From Pantoea latae (GTDB taxonomy: Bacteria > Pseudomonadota > Gammaproteobacteria > Enterobacterales > Enterobacteriaceae), in NCBI RefSeq assembly GCF_002077695.1, contig NZ_MWUE01000009.1:58562-122561 (forward strand): 64,000 nt of DNA, written 5' to 3'. Shown piece by piece: positions 50,212 to 61,600 of this stretch (position 1 is its first letter; each line of letters opens with the position of its first letter). Under the pieces are notes generated by a model that was not told where the DNA came from, did no database searches, and saw only the letters and a program-made list of their open reading frames with translations. Made by a program: the position numbers and the translations under genes.

Positions 50212-51198
50212 ATGGCGTTATTAAATGTAGATAAATTATCGGTGCATTTCGGCGACGATAAGGCACCGTTCCGCGCGGTCGACCGCATCAGCTATCAGGT
50301 TGAGCAGGGGCAAGTCGTGGGGATCGTCGGCGAGTCCGGCTCGGGCAAATCGGTCAGCTCGCTGGCGATTATGGGCCTGATCGATTTTCCTGGCAAAGTG
50401 ATGGCGGAGAAGCTGGAGTTCAACCAGCGCGACCTGAAGCGCATCTCTGAAAAAGAGCGCCGCCAGCTGGTGGGTGCGGAAGTGGCGATGATTTTCCAGG
50501 ATCCCATGACCAGCCTGAACCCCTGCTACACCGTCGGCTACCAGATTATGGAAGCGATTAAGGTGCATCAGGGCGGCAACCGGCGCACGCGCCGTCAACG
50601 CGCTATCGATCTGCTGACGCAGGTAGGCATTCCCGACCCGGCGTCGCGTCTCGATGTCTATCCGCACCAGCTGTCGGGCGGCATGAGCCAGCGCGTGATG
50701 ATCGCCATGGCGATCGCCTGTCGGCCTAAGCTGCTGATCGCCGATGAGCCGACTACGGCGCTCGACGTGACCATTCAGGCGCAGATTATCGAGCTGCTGC
50801 TGGAGCTGCAGCAGCAGGAGAATATGGCGCTGATCCTGATTACGCACGATCTGGCGCTGGTGGCGGAAGCCGCGCATCACATCATCGTGATGTATGCCGG
50901 TCAGGTAGTGGAGAGCGGTAAGGCGGGCGATATTTTCAAAGCGCCGCGCCATCCCTACACCCAGGCGCTGCTGCGCGCGCTGCCGGAATTTGCCGCCGAC
51001 AAAGCGCGTCTGGCGTCGCTGCCGGGCGTGGTGCCGGGCAAGTATGACCGCCCGATCGGCTGCCTGCTGAATCCGCGCTGTCCGTACGCCACCGATCGCT
51101 GCCGCAAAGAAGAACCTGCCTTACGCGACATTCCGGGGCGTCAGTCCAAATGTCACTATCCGCTGGATGATGCCGGGAGACCGACCTATGAGTCTTGA
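50212..51198 (+). CDS. dppD: Dipeptide ABC transporter ATPase DppD
   Basis: One of two ATP-binding subunits. In the 328 residues Walker A is [19 protein letters not shown], the ABC signature [20 protein letters not shown], Walker [17 protein letters not shown], and a C-terminal oligopeptide-transporter extension with cysteines ([20 protein letters not shown]) that in relatives binds an iron-sulfur cluster. Its last 11 bases overlap dppF. Confidence 0.97.
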   Translation: MALLNVDKLSVHFGDDKAPFRAVDRISYQVEQGQVVGIVGESGSGKSVSSLAIMGLIDFPGKVMAEKLEFNQRDLKRISEKERRQLVGAEVAMIFQDPMTSLNPCYTVGYQIMEAIKVHQGGNRRTRRQRAIDLLTQVGIPDPASRLDVYPHQLSGGMSQRVMIAMAIACRPKLLIADEPTTALDVTIQAQIIELLLELQQQENMALILITHDLALVAEAAHHIIVMYAGQVVESGKAGDIFKAPRHPYTQALLRALPEFAADKARLASLPGVVPGKYDRPIGCLLNPRCPYATDRCRKEEPALRDIPGRQSKCHYPLDDAGRPTYES

Positions 51199-52210
51199 TA
51201 ATACCAGGCAGGATTACCTGCTGCAGGCGATTGACCTGAAAAAACACTACCCGGTGAAGAAGGGGATGTTCGGCCAGCAGCGTCTGGTGAAAGCGCTGGA
51301 CGGCGTCTCCTTTAATCTGGAGCGCGGCAAAACCCTGGCGGTGGTGGGCGAGTCCGGCTGCGGCAAATCGACGCTTGGCCGCCTGCTGACCATGATCGAA
51401 ACGCCGACCGAAGGGCAGCTTTACTGGCACGGTCAGGATCTGCTGAAGCACGATCCGCAGGCGCAGAAGCTGCGCCGTCAGAAAATCCAGATTGTGTTTC
51501 AGAACCCCTACGGCTCGCTCAATCCGCGCAAGAAAGTCAGCCAGATCCTCGAAGAGCCGCTGCTGATCAACACCGCGCTGAGCAAGGCGGAGCGTAAAGA
51601 GAAGACGCTGGAGATGATGGCGAAGGTTGGCCTGAAAACCGAGCATTACGATCGCTATCCGCACATGTTCTCCGGCGGCCAGCGGCAGCGCATCGCCATC
51701 GCGCGCGGGCTGATGCTCGAACCCGATGTGCTGATCGCCGACGAACCGGTTTCGGCGCTCGACGTTTCGGTGCGCGCCCAGGTGCTGAACCTGATGATGG
51801 ATCTGCAGCAGGAGATGGGCCTCTCCTACGTCTTTATCTCGCACGACCTCTCAGTGGTGGAGCACATTGCGGACGAGGTGATGGTGATGTATCTGGGCCG
51901 CTGCGTGGAGAAGGGCAGCAAAGAGGCGATTTTTAACAATCCGCGCCATCCCTATACGCAGGCGCTGCTGTCGGCCACGCCGCGCCTCAACCCGGACGAC
52001 CGCCGCGAGCGCATCAAGCTGACCGGCGAGCTGCCGAGCCCGCTGAATCCGCCGCCGGGCTGCGCCTTTAACGCGCGCTGCCGCCGCCGCTTCGGCACCT
52101 GCGTCCAGCTCCAGCCGAAGCTAAAACGCTATGGCGACCAGCAGATCGCCTGCTTCGCCGTCGACCAGGATGAAAATCAGCCGGTCGGAGAAGCGGAAGG
52201 AATACGCTAA
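51188..52210 (+). CDS. dppF: Dipeptide ABC transporter ATPase DppF
   Basis: Second ATP-binding subunit. From the ATG at 51188 it has 340 residues; an in-frame ATG seven codons earlier is less likely because E. coli DppF begins near here. Walker [19 protein letters not shown], signature [19 protein letters not shown], Walker [17 protein letters not shown] and the Cys-containing tail [15 protein letters not shown] are complete. Overlaps dppD by 11 bases, consistent with coupling. Confidence 0.97.
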   Translation: MSLDNTRQDYLLQAIDLKKHYPVKKGMFGQQRLVKALDGVSFNLERGKTLAVVGESGCGKSTLGRLLTMIETPTEGQLYWHGQDLLKHDPQAQKLRRQKIQIVFQNPYGSLNPRKKVSQILEEPLLINTALSKAERKEKTLEMMAKVGLKTEHYDRYPHMFSGGQRQRIAIARGLMLEPDVLIADEPVSALDVSVRAQVLNLMMDLQQEMGLSYVFISHDLSVVEHIADEVMVMYLGRCVEKGSKEAIFNNPRHPYTQALLSATPRLNPDDRRERIKLTGELPSPLNPPPGCAFNARCRRRFGTCVQLQPKLKRYGDQQIACFAVDQDENQPVGEAEGIR

Positions 52211-52216
52211 CGTATA

Positions 52217-52239
52217 AAGGCTCCGTCAGGAGCCTTTTT
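52217..52239 (+). terminator. dpp operon terminator
   Basis: AAGGCTCC and GGAGCCTT pair around GTCA and run into five T. It closes the dpp operon just after dppF. Confidence 0.93.
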
Positions 52240-52662
52240 ATGCGACACTCTTTACCTCGTCTGAACCATTCCGCACCGCTGCTAAAAAATCCGCCGCAAT
52301 AGATTATCGCCGCTGACGTAAGCGATCGCCGTCACGCTTTCATTAATGTGTAAATCTCCCGTCAGCCTGGTGTTAAGAAAAAACGCATAAAAGCATTTAG
52401 CCATAACTGGCTGTGCCATCAGCGATTAAACCAGGCGTAGCGCGTAAAGCTATTAATTGACGCCTTAACTATTTTACTTAAGACCAATTAATTAATTTAT
52501 CGATAAAACCGGCAAAAAAGGCTTATGAAGGCTTTAAATGAATCTTAAAGATAAAACTCTTTTGTTGAATGTGCGTTTTTTATAATCAGATTTTTCTCAC
52601 CGGGCCTAAATGGATGTGATATATTTCCGGCAAATTTATCCCTGAATGCAGACCACGGCCCG
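52240..52662 (+). other. AT-rich promoter region of the cellulose operon
   Basis: About 420 bases with no gene; 52440-52640 is much more AT-rich than its surroundings (repeated TTAATTAATT-like segments). It must carry the bcs promoter. I could not assign a regulator site. A weak ribosome site (ACGGCCCG region) precedes bcsO. Confidence 0.5.
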
Positions 52663-53229
52663 ATGAAAAACTATGACGATTTGCAGCGTTTTAAGGAAAA
52701 AACGCAAACGCTCGATATCGCCTTTAAAGATATGTCAGGCCAGCTGCAGGAACCTGCCGAAAATAGCCAGTGGACGCTGATCCGCCAGCTGGCGAATAAC
52801 GAAGAGACGTCGACGCCCTTCAGCGGCAGCCAGCGAATAGATCTGCCGCAGCCGCAGCCTTTGCGCGGCGATGAATTCCACGCGCGCGCCGCCGCGCCGG
52901 CGCTGCGTCAGCCGCTCGCCGTGGCGCCGGCCGCCGCGCGCAGCACCCTGCTTGACAGCCTGACAGGGAGCGCACCTGCGGCGGCGGCACCTGCTCGCCC
53001 GTCGCTCTTCCCGCCGCCGCCTGAACCCATGCTAGCGCCAGTCGAACCGGCGCCCGCTTCCGCCTTGCCCGCTCCGGCCGTCAGCGCGCCTTCCTCCGCG
53101 TCCGCGCCGCGCGCCGCGCCCGAACGCCGCTTCAGTGGCCTGTTCCGCGCGCGCCACAGCGAACCGGCCAGCCTGCCGAAAGAAACCTTACTCAAACCGT
53201 TACTGGAGAAGATCGCGTTATGCCGTTAG
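52663..53229 (+). CDS. bcsO: Cellulose biosynthesis protein BcsO
   Basis: A 188-residue accessory protein with a conserved charged N-terminus (MKNYDDLQRFKEKTQTLDIA, then FKDMSGQ), a long Pro/Ala-rich disordered middle (about 60-150), and a C-terminal segment with RRFSGLFRARH and LPKETLLKPLLEKIAL. This architecture and first position in the operon match the BcsO family of enterobacterial type I cellulose operons. Its biochemical role is not established; localisation or assembly of the synthase is proposed for proline-rich Bcs proteins. No BcsR is seen in its place. The last 10 bases overlap bcsQ. Confidence 0.8.
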   Translation: MKNYDDLQRFKEKTQTLDIAFKDMSGQLQEPAENSQWTLIRQLANNEETSTPFSGSQRIDLPQPQPLRGDEFHARAAAPALRQPLAVAPAAARSTLLDSLTGSAPAAAAPARPSLFPPPPEPMLAPVEPAPASALPAPAVSAPSSASAPRAAPERRFSGLFRARHSEPASLPKETLLKPLLEKIALCR

Positions 53230-54023
53230 TTTGTGTGTGCTCGCCGAAAGGGGGAGTCGGAAAGACCACGCTGGCGGCCAATCTGGCCTGGAGTCTGGCG
53301 CGGGCGGGCAGCAAGGTATTAGCGATCGACTTTGACGTGCAGAACGCGCTGCGTCTCCATTTCGGCGTGCCGTTGAACGATGGACGCGGCTTTGTCGCGC
53401 GCTCGGAAGAGCAGGCGGACTGGAGCCAGTCGATCCTCACCACCGGCGGCAATATCTTCGTGCTGCCCTACGGCGAGGTGAGCGAACCGCAGCGCGAGCG
53501 CTTCGAAGAGAATCTGGCGAAAGATCCCCACTTCCTGCGGCGCGGGCTGGACACGGTGCTGAACTATCCCGGCCTGGTGATCGTCGCGGACTTTCCCCCC
53601 GGCCCAGGTCCGGCGCTGAAGGCGATGAGTGCGCTGGCGGAAATGCACCTGGTGGTGATGCTGGCCGACACCGCCTCGGTCTCACTGCTGCCGCAAATTG
53701 AAAATAACCGCATGATTGGCCAGCCGCTCAACCATCAGCTTGGGCACTATTTTGTGCTGAATCAGAGCGATAACCGCCGCAATATCAGCCGCGACGTCAC
53801 CGCCTTTATGCAGCAGCGTCTGGGCGATAGCCTGCTGGGCGTGGTGCATCGCGACGAAAGCGTGGCCGAAGCCAACGCCTCACAGCAGTCCGTTTATGAT
53901 TTCAGCCCAGCGTCCGCTGCCGCGTTCGATATTGAGCTGATTGCGAAACGCGTGGCGAATATCCTGAATATTTCCGTCGGCAATGGCGAAGTTCAGGCGC
54001 CGATCCGCAGCGGCCATTATTAA
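53220..54023 (+). CDS. bcsQ: Cellulose synthase localisation ATPase BcsQ
   Basis: MinD/ParA-like ATPase known to place the cellulose synthase at the cell pole in E. coli and to be needed for synthesis. The 267 residues carry the deviant Walker A VCSPKGGVGKTTLAANLAWS, an ADFPPGPGPALKAMSAL switch region, and HYFVLNQSDNRRNISRDVTAF. Starts within the end of bcsO with GGAGAAG upstream. About 50 bases separate it from bcsA. Confidence 0.94.
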   Translation: MPLVCVCSPKGGVGKTTLAANLAWSLARAGSKVLAIDFDVQNALRLHFGVPLNDGRGFVARSEEQADWSQSILTTGGNIFVLPYGEVSEPQRERFEENLAKDPHFLRRGLDTVLNYPGLVIVADFPPGPGPALKAMSALAEMHLVVMLADTASVSLLPQIENNRMIGQPLNHQLGHYFVLNQSDNRRNISRDVTAFMQQRLGDSLLGVVHRDESVAEANASQQSVYDFSPASAAAFDIELIAKRVANILNISVGNGEVQAPIRSGHY

Positions 54024-54073
54024 TTGCCTGGCGTGGCCAGGCTATAAAAACAGAGCGTTTCCCAGGGTGAATC

Positions 54074-56179
54074 ATGAATAAAATCGGGTTTTACCTGCTG
54101 CTGCTGGTGCTTGCGCCCGTCGCGGCGGTGATCGTCATTACGCCGATGGACAGCCAGAAACAATATATATTTGGCTTAATCAGTATTTTGATGATGTTTT
54201 TACTGGGCTTCAGTAAAAGCCGCAAAATAACAGTGGTGATGGTTATTCTCTCCGCGCTGATGTCCACCCGATATATCTGGTGGCGCACCACTGAAACGCT
54301 GCATTTTAATTCCGAAACAGAGGCGATCCTTGGCATCGGCTTATATCTGGCCGAGCTTTATGTCTGGCTGATTTTAATTCTCGGCTTTTTGCAGACCACC
54401 TGGCCGTTAAAGCGCACTATCGAACCGCTGCCGGACGACGTCAGCCTGTGGCCGACCGTCGACGTCTATGTGCCGACTTATAATGAAAGCCTCGATGTGG
54501 TACGCGACACGGTGCTGGCGGCGCAGTGCATCGACTACCCGCGCGACAAGCTGAAGGTCTATCTGCTGGATGATGGCAAGCGCCCGGAATTCGCGGTGTT
54601 CGCCGCCGACGTCGGCGTCGGCTACATCACGCGCGACGACAACAGTCACGCCAAGGCGGGCAACCTCAACCACGCCATGAAAATCACCAAAGGCGAGCTG
54701 ATCTGCGTATTCGACTGCGATCACGTGGCGACACGCACCTTTTTGCAGGCCACCGTCGGCCCGTTCCTCACGGATCCGAAGCTGGCGCTGCTGCAAACCC
54801 CACACTACTTCTATTCGCCCGATCCCTTTGAGCGCAACCTGCGCGCGGCGCGCAGCATCCCCAACGAAGGCGCGCTGTTCTACGGCCCGGTTCAGCAGGG
54901 CAACGACAACTGGAACGCGACCTTTTTCTGCGGCTCCTGCGCGGTGATCCGCCGCGCGGCGCTGGAGGAGATCGGCGGCTTTGCGGTAGAGACAGTGACG
55001 GAAGACGCCCACACCGCGCTGAAAATGCAGCGTCGCGGCTGGGGCTCGGCGTTTCTGGCGATCCCGCTGGCGGCCGGGCTGGCGACGGAACGTCTCGGCC
55101 TGCATGTGGTGCAGCGTACCCGCTGGGCGCGCGGCATGACGCAGATCTTCCGCGTCGACAATCCGCTGCTGGGGCGCGGCCTGAAGTGGCAGCAGCGCCT
55201 CTGCTACCTTAACGCCATGCTGCACTTCCAGTTCGGCCTGCCGCGCGTGGTGTTCCTGACCGCGCCGCTCGCCTATCTGCTGTTTAACCTGAATATTATT
55301 CACTCCTCGGCGTCGCTGATCTTCGCCTATGTGCTGCCGCATCTGGTGATGTCGCTCTACGTCAACTCACGCATGAACGGCCGCTTCCGCTACACCTTCT
55401 GGGGCGAAATCTACGAAACCGTGATGTGCTTCCATCTGGTGATCCCGACGCTGCTGACCATGCTGTCGCCGAAGCACGGCAAATTTAACGTCACCGACAA
55501 GGGCGGCCTGCTCGACCAGGGCTTTTTCGACTTTCACATCGTGCGTCCGCACGTCATCGTCGCGGCGCTGCTGGGCATTGGCATCGCCGCCGGCGTGGTG
55601 CGCGCGGTGATGCACGACTACTTCGGCGTCGACCCTTACGTTATCGCCCTGAACGTCGGCTGGGCCATCTTCAGCCTGATTATCCTGATGGCGGCGATTG
55701 CCGTCGCGCGTGAAACCCGTCAGGTGCGCAAAACCATCCGTATTGAGGTGCAGATCCCGGCGATTATCCACTACGCCAGCGGCATCTCGTCGCGCACCCG
55801 CACCAGCGACCTTTCGATGGGAGGCGCGCAGCTGGATGCGCCGGACAACCGCCATGAAAGCGACGAGATTGAAGAGATCGATCTGCTGCTGCAGTCAGGC
55901 GCCATTACCATTCCGGTGAGCAAAATTTCCGGCGATGACCAGTCGATTCGCCTGCGCTTCGCCGCGATGCCGCTGGCGCGCCGCCGCGAGCTGGTGCGCG
56001 TGGTGCTGGCGCGCGCCGACGCCTGGATCCAGCCGGAGTATAAAAAAGACAACGCGCTGCTGTCGCTGGGCACCATTATCCGCACCGTTTTCGAGCTGTT
56101 CTGGCTGAGCTGGAAAGATCGTCGCGCCAAAGGCAAGGACGCCGCGCCTGCGGCGGCAAAAGAGGACAGCGCCGCATGA
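54074..56179 (+). CDS. bcsA: Cellulose synthase catalytic subunit BcsA
   Basis: Inner-membrane GT2 synthase that polymerises UDP-glucose and extrudes the chain, activated by cyclic-di-GMP. The 701 residues (E. coli about 870) have N-terminal membrane helices, then donor-site YLLDDGKRPEF, FDCDHVATRTF (DxD), catalytic TEDAHTALKMQRRGW, and VVQRTRWARGMTQIF (QxxRW). A C-terminal PilZ domain holds RKTIR (RxxxR) and DLSMGG, both needed for c-di-GMP binding, so control by c-di-GMP is expected. It lacks the long N-terminal extension of E. coli BcsA. bcsB starts inside its stop codon (4-base overlap). Confidence 0.97.
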   Translation: MNKIGFYLLLLVLAPVAAVIVITPMDSQKQYIFGLISILMMFLLGFSKSRKITVVMVILSALMSTRYIWWRTTETLHFNSETEAILGIGLYLAELYVWLILILGFLQTTWPLKRTIEPLPDDVSLWPTVDVYVPTYNESLDVVRDTVLAAQCIDYPRDKLKVYLLDDGKRPEFAVFAADVGVGYITRDDNSHAKAGNLNHAMKITKGELICVFDCDHVATRTFLQATVGPFLTDPKLALLQTPHYFYSPDPFERNLRAARSIPNEGALFYGPVQQGNDNWNATFFCGSCAVIRRAALEEIGGFAVETVTEDAHTALKMQRRGWGSAFLAIPLAAGLATERLGLHVVQRTRWARGMTQIFRVDNPLLGRGLKWQQRLCYLNAMLHFQFGLPRVVFLTAPLAYLLFNLNIIHSSASLIFAYVLPHLVMSLYVNSRMNGRFRYTFWGEIYETVMCFHLVIPTLLTMLSPKHGKFNVTDKGGLLDQGFFDFHIVRPHVIVAALLGIGIAAGVVRAVMHDYFGVDPYVIALNVGWAIFSLIILMAAIAVARETRQVRKTIRIEVQIPAIIHYASGISSRTRTSDLSMGGAQLDAPDNRHESDEIEEIDLLLQSGAITIPVSKISGDDQSIRLRFAAMPLARRRELVRVVLARADAWIQPEYKKDNALLSLGTIIRTVFELFWLSWKDRRAKGKDAAPAAAKEDSAA

Positions 56180-58623
56180 AAATCCTGAAACATTCGCTGC
56201 TGGCGTCGTCGCTGGCGGCGGCGCTGTGGCTGAGCGCCGGCTGGGCGGAAATGTCTCCTGATGCGCCGATCAACAGCGCTGCACCCGCCGCGCCGGAGCA
56301 GAGCGCGCCGGTCGCTGAAGAGAACAGCGCGCTGTCGGACCTGCCGCCGCCGGCCGGTCTGGAGCAGGCCGATCCCGCGCTCTCGTCGGCGGCCTCCGCC
56401 GCGCCCTTCGTGCCGGGCCAGCCGGTCGCCGCGCCGGTCGCGGCGCTGAATCAGCCGATCAGCAGCACTATCTCCGTGGCGCAGATGGGCCAGCCGCAGG
56501 GCATTACCCTGACCGGCGGCCAGCTGCAGTCCGGCATCGTCTTCACCCTGCCGGGCGACGAGGTGATCACCAACGCGCATCTCAACCTGTCGCTGCGCGT
56601 TTCGCCGGCGCTGGCGGCGCGCAACACCTCGCTGCAGCTGATGCTCAACGGCCAGCCGCTCGGCACGCTGCCGCTCGGTGCCAGCGACAGCGACGTCAGC
56701 GACTATCAGCTGGAGATCCCCGCCGCGATGGTGGTCGCCAGCAATAACCTCAGCTTCAAAATTAACGATGCCGATAAGCTGCTGTGCGAGAAAGAGAGCG
56801 CGCAGAATTATCAGGTCACTATCCTGCCGAAAACTACCCTCGGGCTCGAAGGACAGCAGCTGAACATCGGCACGCGTCTGCGCAATTTCCCACGGCCTTT
56901 TATCGATCCGCTGCGCATGACGCCCGCGTCGGTGGCGATGGGCTTCGCCAGCAACGTCACCCCGGACGCCGTTACCGCCGCCGCGCTGGTCGCCTCGTGG
57001 CTCGGCATTCAGAGCGACTACCGCACCATTCGCTTCCCGGTGACGCGCGGCGCGCTGCCTGAGCAAAACGGCATTCTGTTCGGCCATCCGGGCGAGCGCA
57101 TCGGCACGCTGACGCTGCCGCAGGCCAGCGGTCCGCAGCTGACGCTGGTAGATAACCCGAATAACCCGGTCTACAAGCTGCTGCTGGTGACGGGCGAAGA
57201 TGAAGCCCAGCTGCGTCAGGCGGCGCTGCGCCTCACCACCCAGCCGCTGAATACCGACGCCAGCAGCCTCGCCGTGCAGCCGCAGCCGCTGGCGAGCCGC
57301 AAGCCCTATGACGCGCCGCGCTGGATCAACACCAACCGTCCGGTGCGCCTGAGCGAGCTGCTGGATCCCAACCAGACGCTGACCTCAACCGGCATCTGGC
57401 ACGACGCGCTGCGCGTCAACTTCCGCGCCGCGCCGGATCTCTTTCTCTGGGACGGCGACGCCGTGCCGGTGAACCTGCACTATCGCTTCCCGTCGGAAAG
57501 CTGGATCGACGAAAACAGCTCCTTCCTCAACGTAATGCTCAACGGCACCTTCCTGCGCAACCTGTCGGTGAACAAAGTGGGCCTGCTGGAGCAGGCCTGG
57601 CACCGTCTGGGCGGCGACGCGCGTCAGGAGCAGTATCAGCTGCATCTCGATCCCTGGCTGATTTACGGCGACAACCAGCTGTCGCTCTATTTCAATATCC
57701 GGCCGAAAGCGGACGCGCCCTGCGGCGTGCTGCTGAACAACAACATCAAGAGCCGCATTGAAGAGGAGTCGTGGATCGATCTGAGCCACACGCGCCACTT
57801 CACGCTGCTGCCGAACCTCTCCTACTTCGTCGGCGCGTCGTTTCCCTTCTCGCGCCTGGCGGACTTCAGCCAGACCACGCTGCTGATGCCGGAAAAACCC
57901 GACGACGCCGAGATCGCCACGCTGCTCGATCTGGCGGCGCGCGCCGGCAACGCCACCGGCGCGGCGCTGACGCAGAACCAGGTGATGTTCGGCCTGCCGA
58001 ACGGCGGCGCCCATCTGGCGCGGCTGGCGAAGAGCGACGTGCTGGCTATCAGCACCACCGGCGACAACCGCTTTAACCAGCAGATGCTGGCGCATTCGCC
58101 CTTCGAGTCCAACGGCAGCACCTTCGGCGTGAAGAGCCTGACCACGCTGGACAAAGCGCGCAGCTGGCTGACCGGCGACTGGTCTCGTCAGCCGCTCGAC
58201 GCCGATCGCTACTTCTCTTCGAACGAGGCGTGGCGCGGCTTTATCAGCTACCGCTCGCCCTGGAATTCCGACCGCACCGTGGTGATGACCGTGGCCACCA
58301 GCGACGAGCAGCTGCTGCGGCTGCACGGCGATTTGAACTCGCCGCGCATCAACGCGGCGATCCGCGGCGATACCGCGATCATCACCGATGAAAACGGCAT
58401 TCGCAGCTTCCGCGTCGGTCCGCAGTTCCCGAGCGGCGAAATGCCCTGGTACATGATGGTGGTGTGGTACGCCAACCAGCACTCGGTGCTGATGGCGCTG
58501 GCGGCGCTGCTGCTGGCGGCGCTGGCGGGTGTAGCAACCTTCGCCATGCTGCAGCGTCACGCGCGACGTCGGCTCGATCCGCAAAACCTGCGCGATGCCG
58601 GTAACCAGTCAGGACGAAAATAA
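56176..58623 (+). CDS. bcsB: Cellulose synthase regulatory subunit BcsB
   Basis: Periplasmic partner anchored to the inner membrane by a C-terminal helix; essential for catalysis by BcsA. The 815 residues start with a signal peptide (about 1-25), a Pro/Ala-rich linker, then two carbohydrate-binding/flavodoxin-like repeats, and end with the membrane helix LMALAALLLAALAGVATFAM and a short basic tail. RFPVTRGALPEQNGILFG and FLWDGDAVPVNLHYRFPSES are typical. It overlaps bcsA by four bases and shares one base with bcsC. Confidence 0.96.
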   Translation: MKILKHSLLASSLAAALWLSAGWAEMSPDAPINSAAPAAPEQSAPVAEENSALSDLPPPAGLEQADPALSSAASAAPFVPGQPVAAPVAALNQPISSTISVAQMGQPQGITLTGGQLQSGIVFTLPGDEVITNAHLNLSLRVSPALAARNTSLQLMLNGQPLGTLPLGASDSDVSDYQLEIPAAMVVASNNLSFKINDADKLLCEKESAQNYQVTILPKTTLGLEGQQLNIGTRLRNFPRPFIDPLRMTPASVAMGFASNVTPDAVTAAALVASWLGIQSDYRTIRFPVTRGALPEQNGILFGHPGERIGTLTLPQASGPQLTLVDNPNNPVYKLLLVTGEDEAQLRQAALRLTTQPLNTDASSLAVQPQPLASRKPYDAPRWINTNRPVRLSELLDPNQTLTSTGIWHDALRVNFRAAPDLFLWDGDAVPVNLHYRFPSESWIDENSSFLNVMLNGTFLRNLSVNKVGLLEQAWHRLGGDARQEQYQLHLDPWLIYGDNQLSLYFNIRPKADAPCGVLLNNNIKSRIEEESWIDLSHTRHFTLLPNLSYFVGASFPFSRLADFSQTTLLMPEKPDDAEIATLLDLAARAGNATGAALTQNQVMFGLPNGGAHLARLAKSDVLAISTTGDNRFNQQMLAHSPFESNGSTFGVKSLTTLDKARSWLTGDWSRQPLDADRYFSSNEAWRGFISYRSPWNSDRTVVMTVATSDEQLLRLHGDLNSPRINAAIRGDTAIITDENGIRSFRVGPQFPSGEMPWYMMVVWYANQHSVLMALAALLLAALAGVATFAMLQRHARRRLDPQNLRDAGNQSGRK

Positions 58624-61600
58624 TGAAAACAAAATTAACCACCGGTATCCGTCGCGCGCTGCTGCTGGGCGGCGCGCTGAGCTGCTCGCTGCCGCTGCTG
58701 GCGGCGGAGAGCGCCAATCCCGCGCTGCAGGCGCTGTTCGATCAGGCCGCCTACTGGCATCAAAAAGCGCACGACGATTTAGCAAAATCCGCGCTGCAAA
58801 AAGTGCTGATGGTCGAGCCGGACAACACCCAGGCGCTCTATCTGCTGGCGCTCTACTCGCAGCAGAGCGGCGACAACGACGGCGCGGCGCGCTATCGCCA
58901 GCAGCTGAGCCGCGTCTCGCCGCAGGATGCCCGCCTGAGCGAGCTGGACAACGCGCGCCAGCTGCAGACCATTCCGCAGGCGCAGCTCTCGCTGGCGCGT
59001 CAGCAGGCGCGCAGCGGCAATATCGCCGCCTCGCTGCAGACGTGGCGCAACACCTTCAACGGCACCGAACCGCCCGCCAGCGTGGCGGCGGAGTACTATC
59101 TGACGATGGCGGGCGACCGCACGCTGCTGCCGCAGGCGGTCGAGGCGCTGCGTCAGTTCTCCGCCGCTCACCCGCAGGACACCGGCGCGAAGCTGGCGCT
59201 GGGCAAAGCGCTGACCTATCAGGATGCGACGCGCCGCGAAGGCATCGATCTGCTCGGCACGCTGGCGGACGGCAGCCAGGAGGCGGACCGCTCGCTGCGT
59301 CAGGCACTGCTGTGGCTGGGGCCGCAGGTGTCGGACGCGGCCCGCTATCAGACCTGGCAGCAGCGGCATCCGCAGGACGCAGCGGTGATGGACTACTACC
59401 GCAAAAACGTCGGCGGCGCCGAGAAGGGCGCGGGCTTTAGCGCGCTTAACAGCGGCGACGTCAGCGGCGCACAAAACAATTTTGAGAAAGTGCTCAGCGC
59501 CAACCCGCAGGACGCCGACGCGCTGGCGGGCATGGGCTACGTCGCGCAGCGCGGCGGCCACTACAGCGAAGCGGCGGACTATCTGCAGCGCGCCGCGCAG
59601 CTCGGCGGCGATCGGGGCGCGGAACGGCAGCAACAGGCCAGCGACGCGCGCTTCTATGCGCAGCTGGCGGCGGCGCAGGAGGCGCTGAAAAACGGCGACA
59701 GCGCGCAGGCGCTCGCGCTCAGCGCGCCGCTCACCCAGGCGGAAGGCGAGAAGGGCGCAGCGGCGAAGCTGTTTCGCGCCGACGTGCTGCGGCGCAGCAA
59801 TCAGTTCAGCGAGGCGGAGCAGGCCTACCGCGCCATTCTGCAAAGCGACGCGGACAACCGCAGCGCGAAAGAGGGGCTGTTCTATGTGCTGCGCCAGCAG
59901 AACCGCAGCGCCGAGGCCAATACGCTGCTGTCGTCATTGCCTGACAGCGTGCGGCAGAGCGTGGCGCCGCGCGGCAGCAGCAGCGACCCGATTCGTCAGC
60001 AGGCGAAGCGCGAGCAGCAGGCGGGCAACACCGGCGCGGCGATCGCCACGCTGCAGCAGGGCATTCAGCGCTATCCCAGTGACGGCTGGCTGCGTCTCGA
60101 TCTGGCGCGCCTTTACCGCGCGCAGGGCGACACGCTGCAGGCCGCCAGCATCATGCAGCCGTCGATGCGCAGCGGCGCAGGCGTCAGCGAGCTTTACGCC
60201 GCCGCCATCAACGCCAGCGAAAGCAGCGGCTGGCAGCAGGCGAGTTCGCTGCTGGCGCGTATTCCCGCCAGCGCGCAGACGCGCGAGATGCGCGAGCTGG
60301 CCCAGCGCGTCAATTTCAATTTGCAGATGGCGACCGCCGATCGCTATCTGGCGCAGGGCGCGAACGCCGCCGCCGCCAACACGCTGAAAGCGCTGGCCCA
60401 GACGCCGCCGACTAACCCGGTGGATGCGGGCAACCTGGCGCAGAAGCTCGCCAGCGCGGGCGACGTTGCCACCGCCGTCGCTATCGTGCGCGGCAATATG
60501 CAGCGCGGCGTGCAGGGCAACGCGGGCGACTACGCAGCGCAGGTCGCGGTGCTGAACCAGGCGGGGCTCGGCAGCGAAGCGCAGCGCTTTCTGGCCGCGC
60601 CCGAGCTGCAGGCGCGCAGCACGCCGACGCAGCTGGCGGGCATTCGCAACGGCTACGTGATTAACGAAGTGGATCGCCTGCGCGAGCAGAAGCAGTACGC
60701 CGCTGCCTATGACAAGCTGATCGGCGCGCTGCAGCAGGATCCGCAGAACCGCGATCTGATGTTCGCCATGGCTCGTCTCTATCAGGACGGCAAGATGAAC
60801 AAAGAAGCGGGCGTGGTGTACGACTACCTGATGACGCAGGATACCGCGACGCAGGACGCGCGCGTCGGCGCGATCGACGTGGCGCTGGCGCAGAACAACC
60901 TGCAGCGTGCCAACGATTTGTCGCGCGGGCTGCAGCCGCAGCAGACGCCGGATCGTCTGCTGCTGATGGCGCGCGTCGCTGACGCCAACGGCGATCGCGT
61001 CCAGGCGATGCGCTATCTGCGCAGCGCGCGCGGCCAGCTGATCGGTTTGCAGGGCGCGCAGAGCGGCGAGACGCCGACCGTCGGCGGTCTGGCGCTGGCC
61101 GACAACCCCTTTATCAATCGCAGCACGTCGCCGGTGGGGCGTTCGCCTTCCGGCTACGGCACAGTGCTGCCGTGGCAGAGCGCGCCGGCTGACGTCGCCA
61201 GCCGCGTCGAGGGCGTCACCCTGGCAGGCGGCGATACGCTGCCGCTGCAGCAGGCGCGCACCCTGCATCAGATCGACAGCATGATGGAAGGGCTGCAGGA
61301 GAAAACCGGCAGCTGGGCGCAGGGCGAGGTACAGGTGCGCGGGCGCGACGGCGAGTCGGGCCTGAGCAAGCTGACCGAAGCGAAAGCGCCGCTGACGTTC
61401 TCTACCGTGCCCTTTGGCGAGTCGCGCTTCGATTTCACCATGACGCCGGTTTCGCTGACGGCGGGCAGCGCGGCGGGCGACGCCTGGCGTCGCTTCGGCA
61501 GCAACGCCCTTGAACAGGCGAAGGTGGTTGCCGCAGGCAGTGCGAAGGTCACCGACGTGCCGAGCGCCTCGACCGATTCGCAGAGCGCCTCCGGCGTCGA

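Noticed and set aside
47978..50266. Very long (762-codon) open frame antisense to dppB and dppC
   Set aside because: His/Gln/Arg-rich translation typical of the opposite strand of GC-rich membrane-protein genes; the sense genes are clear.
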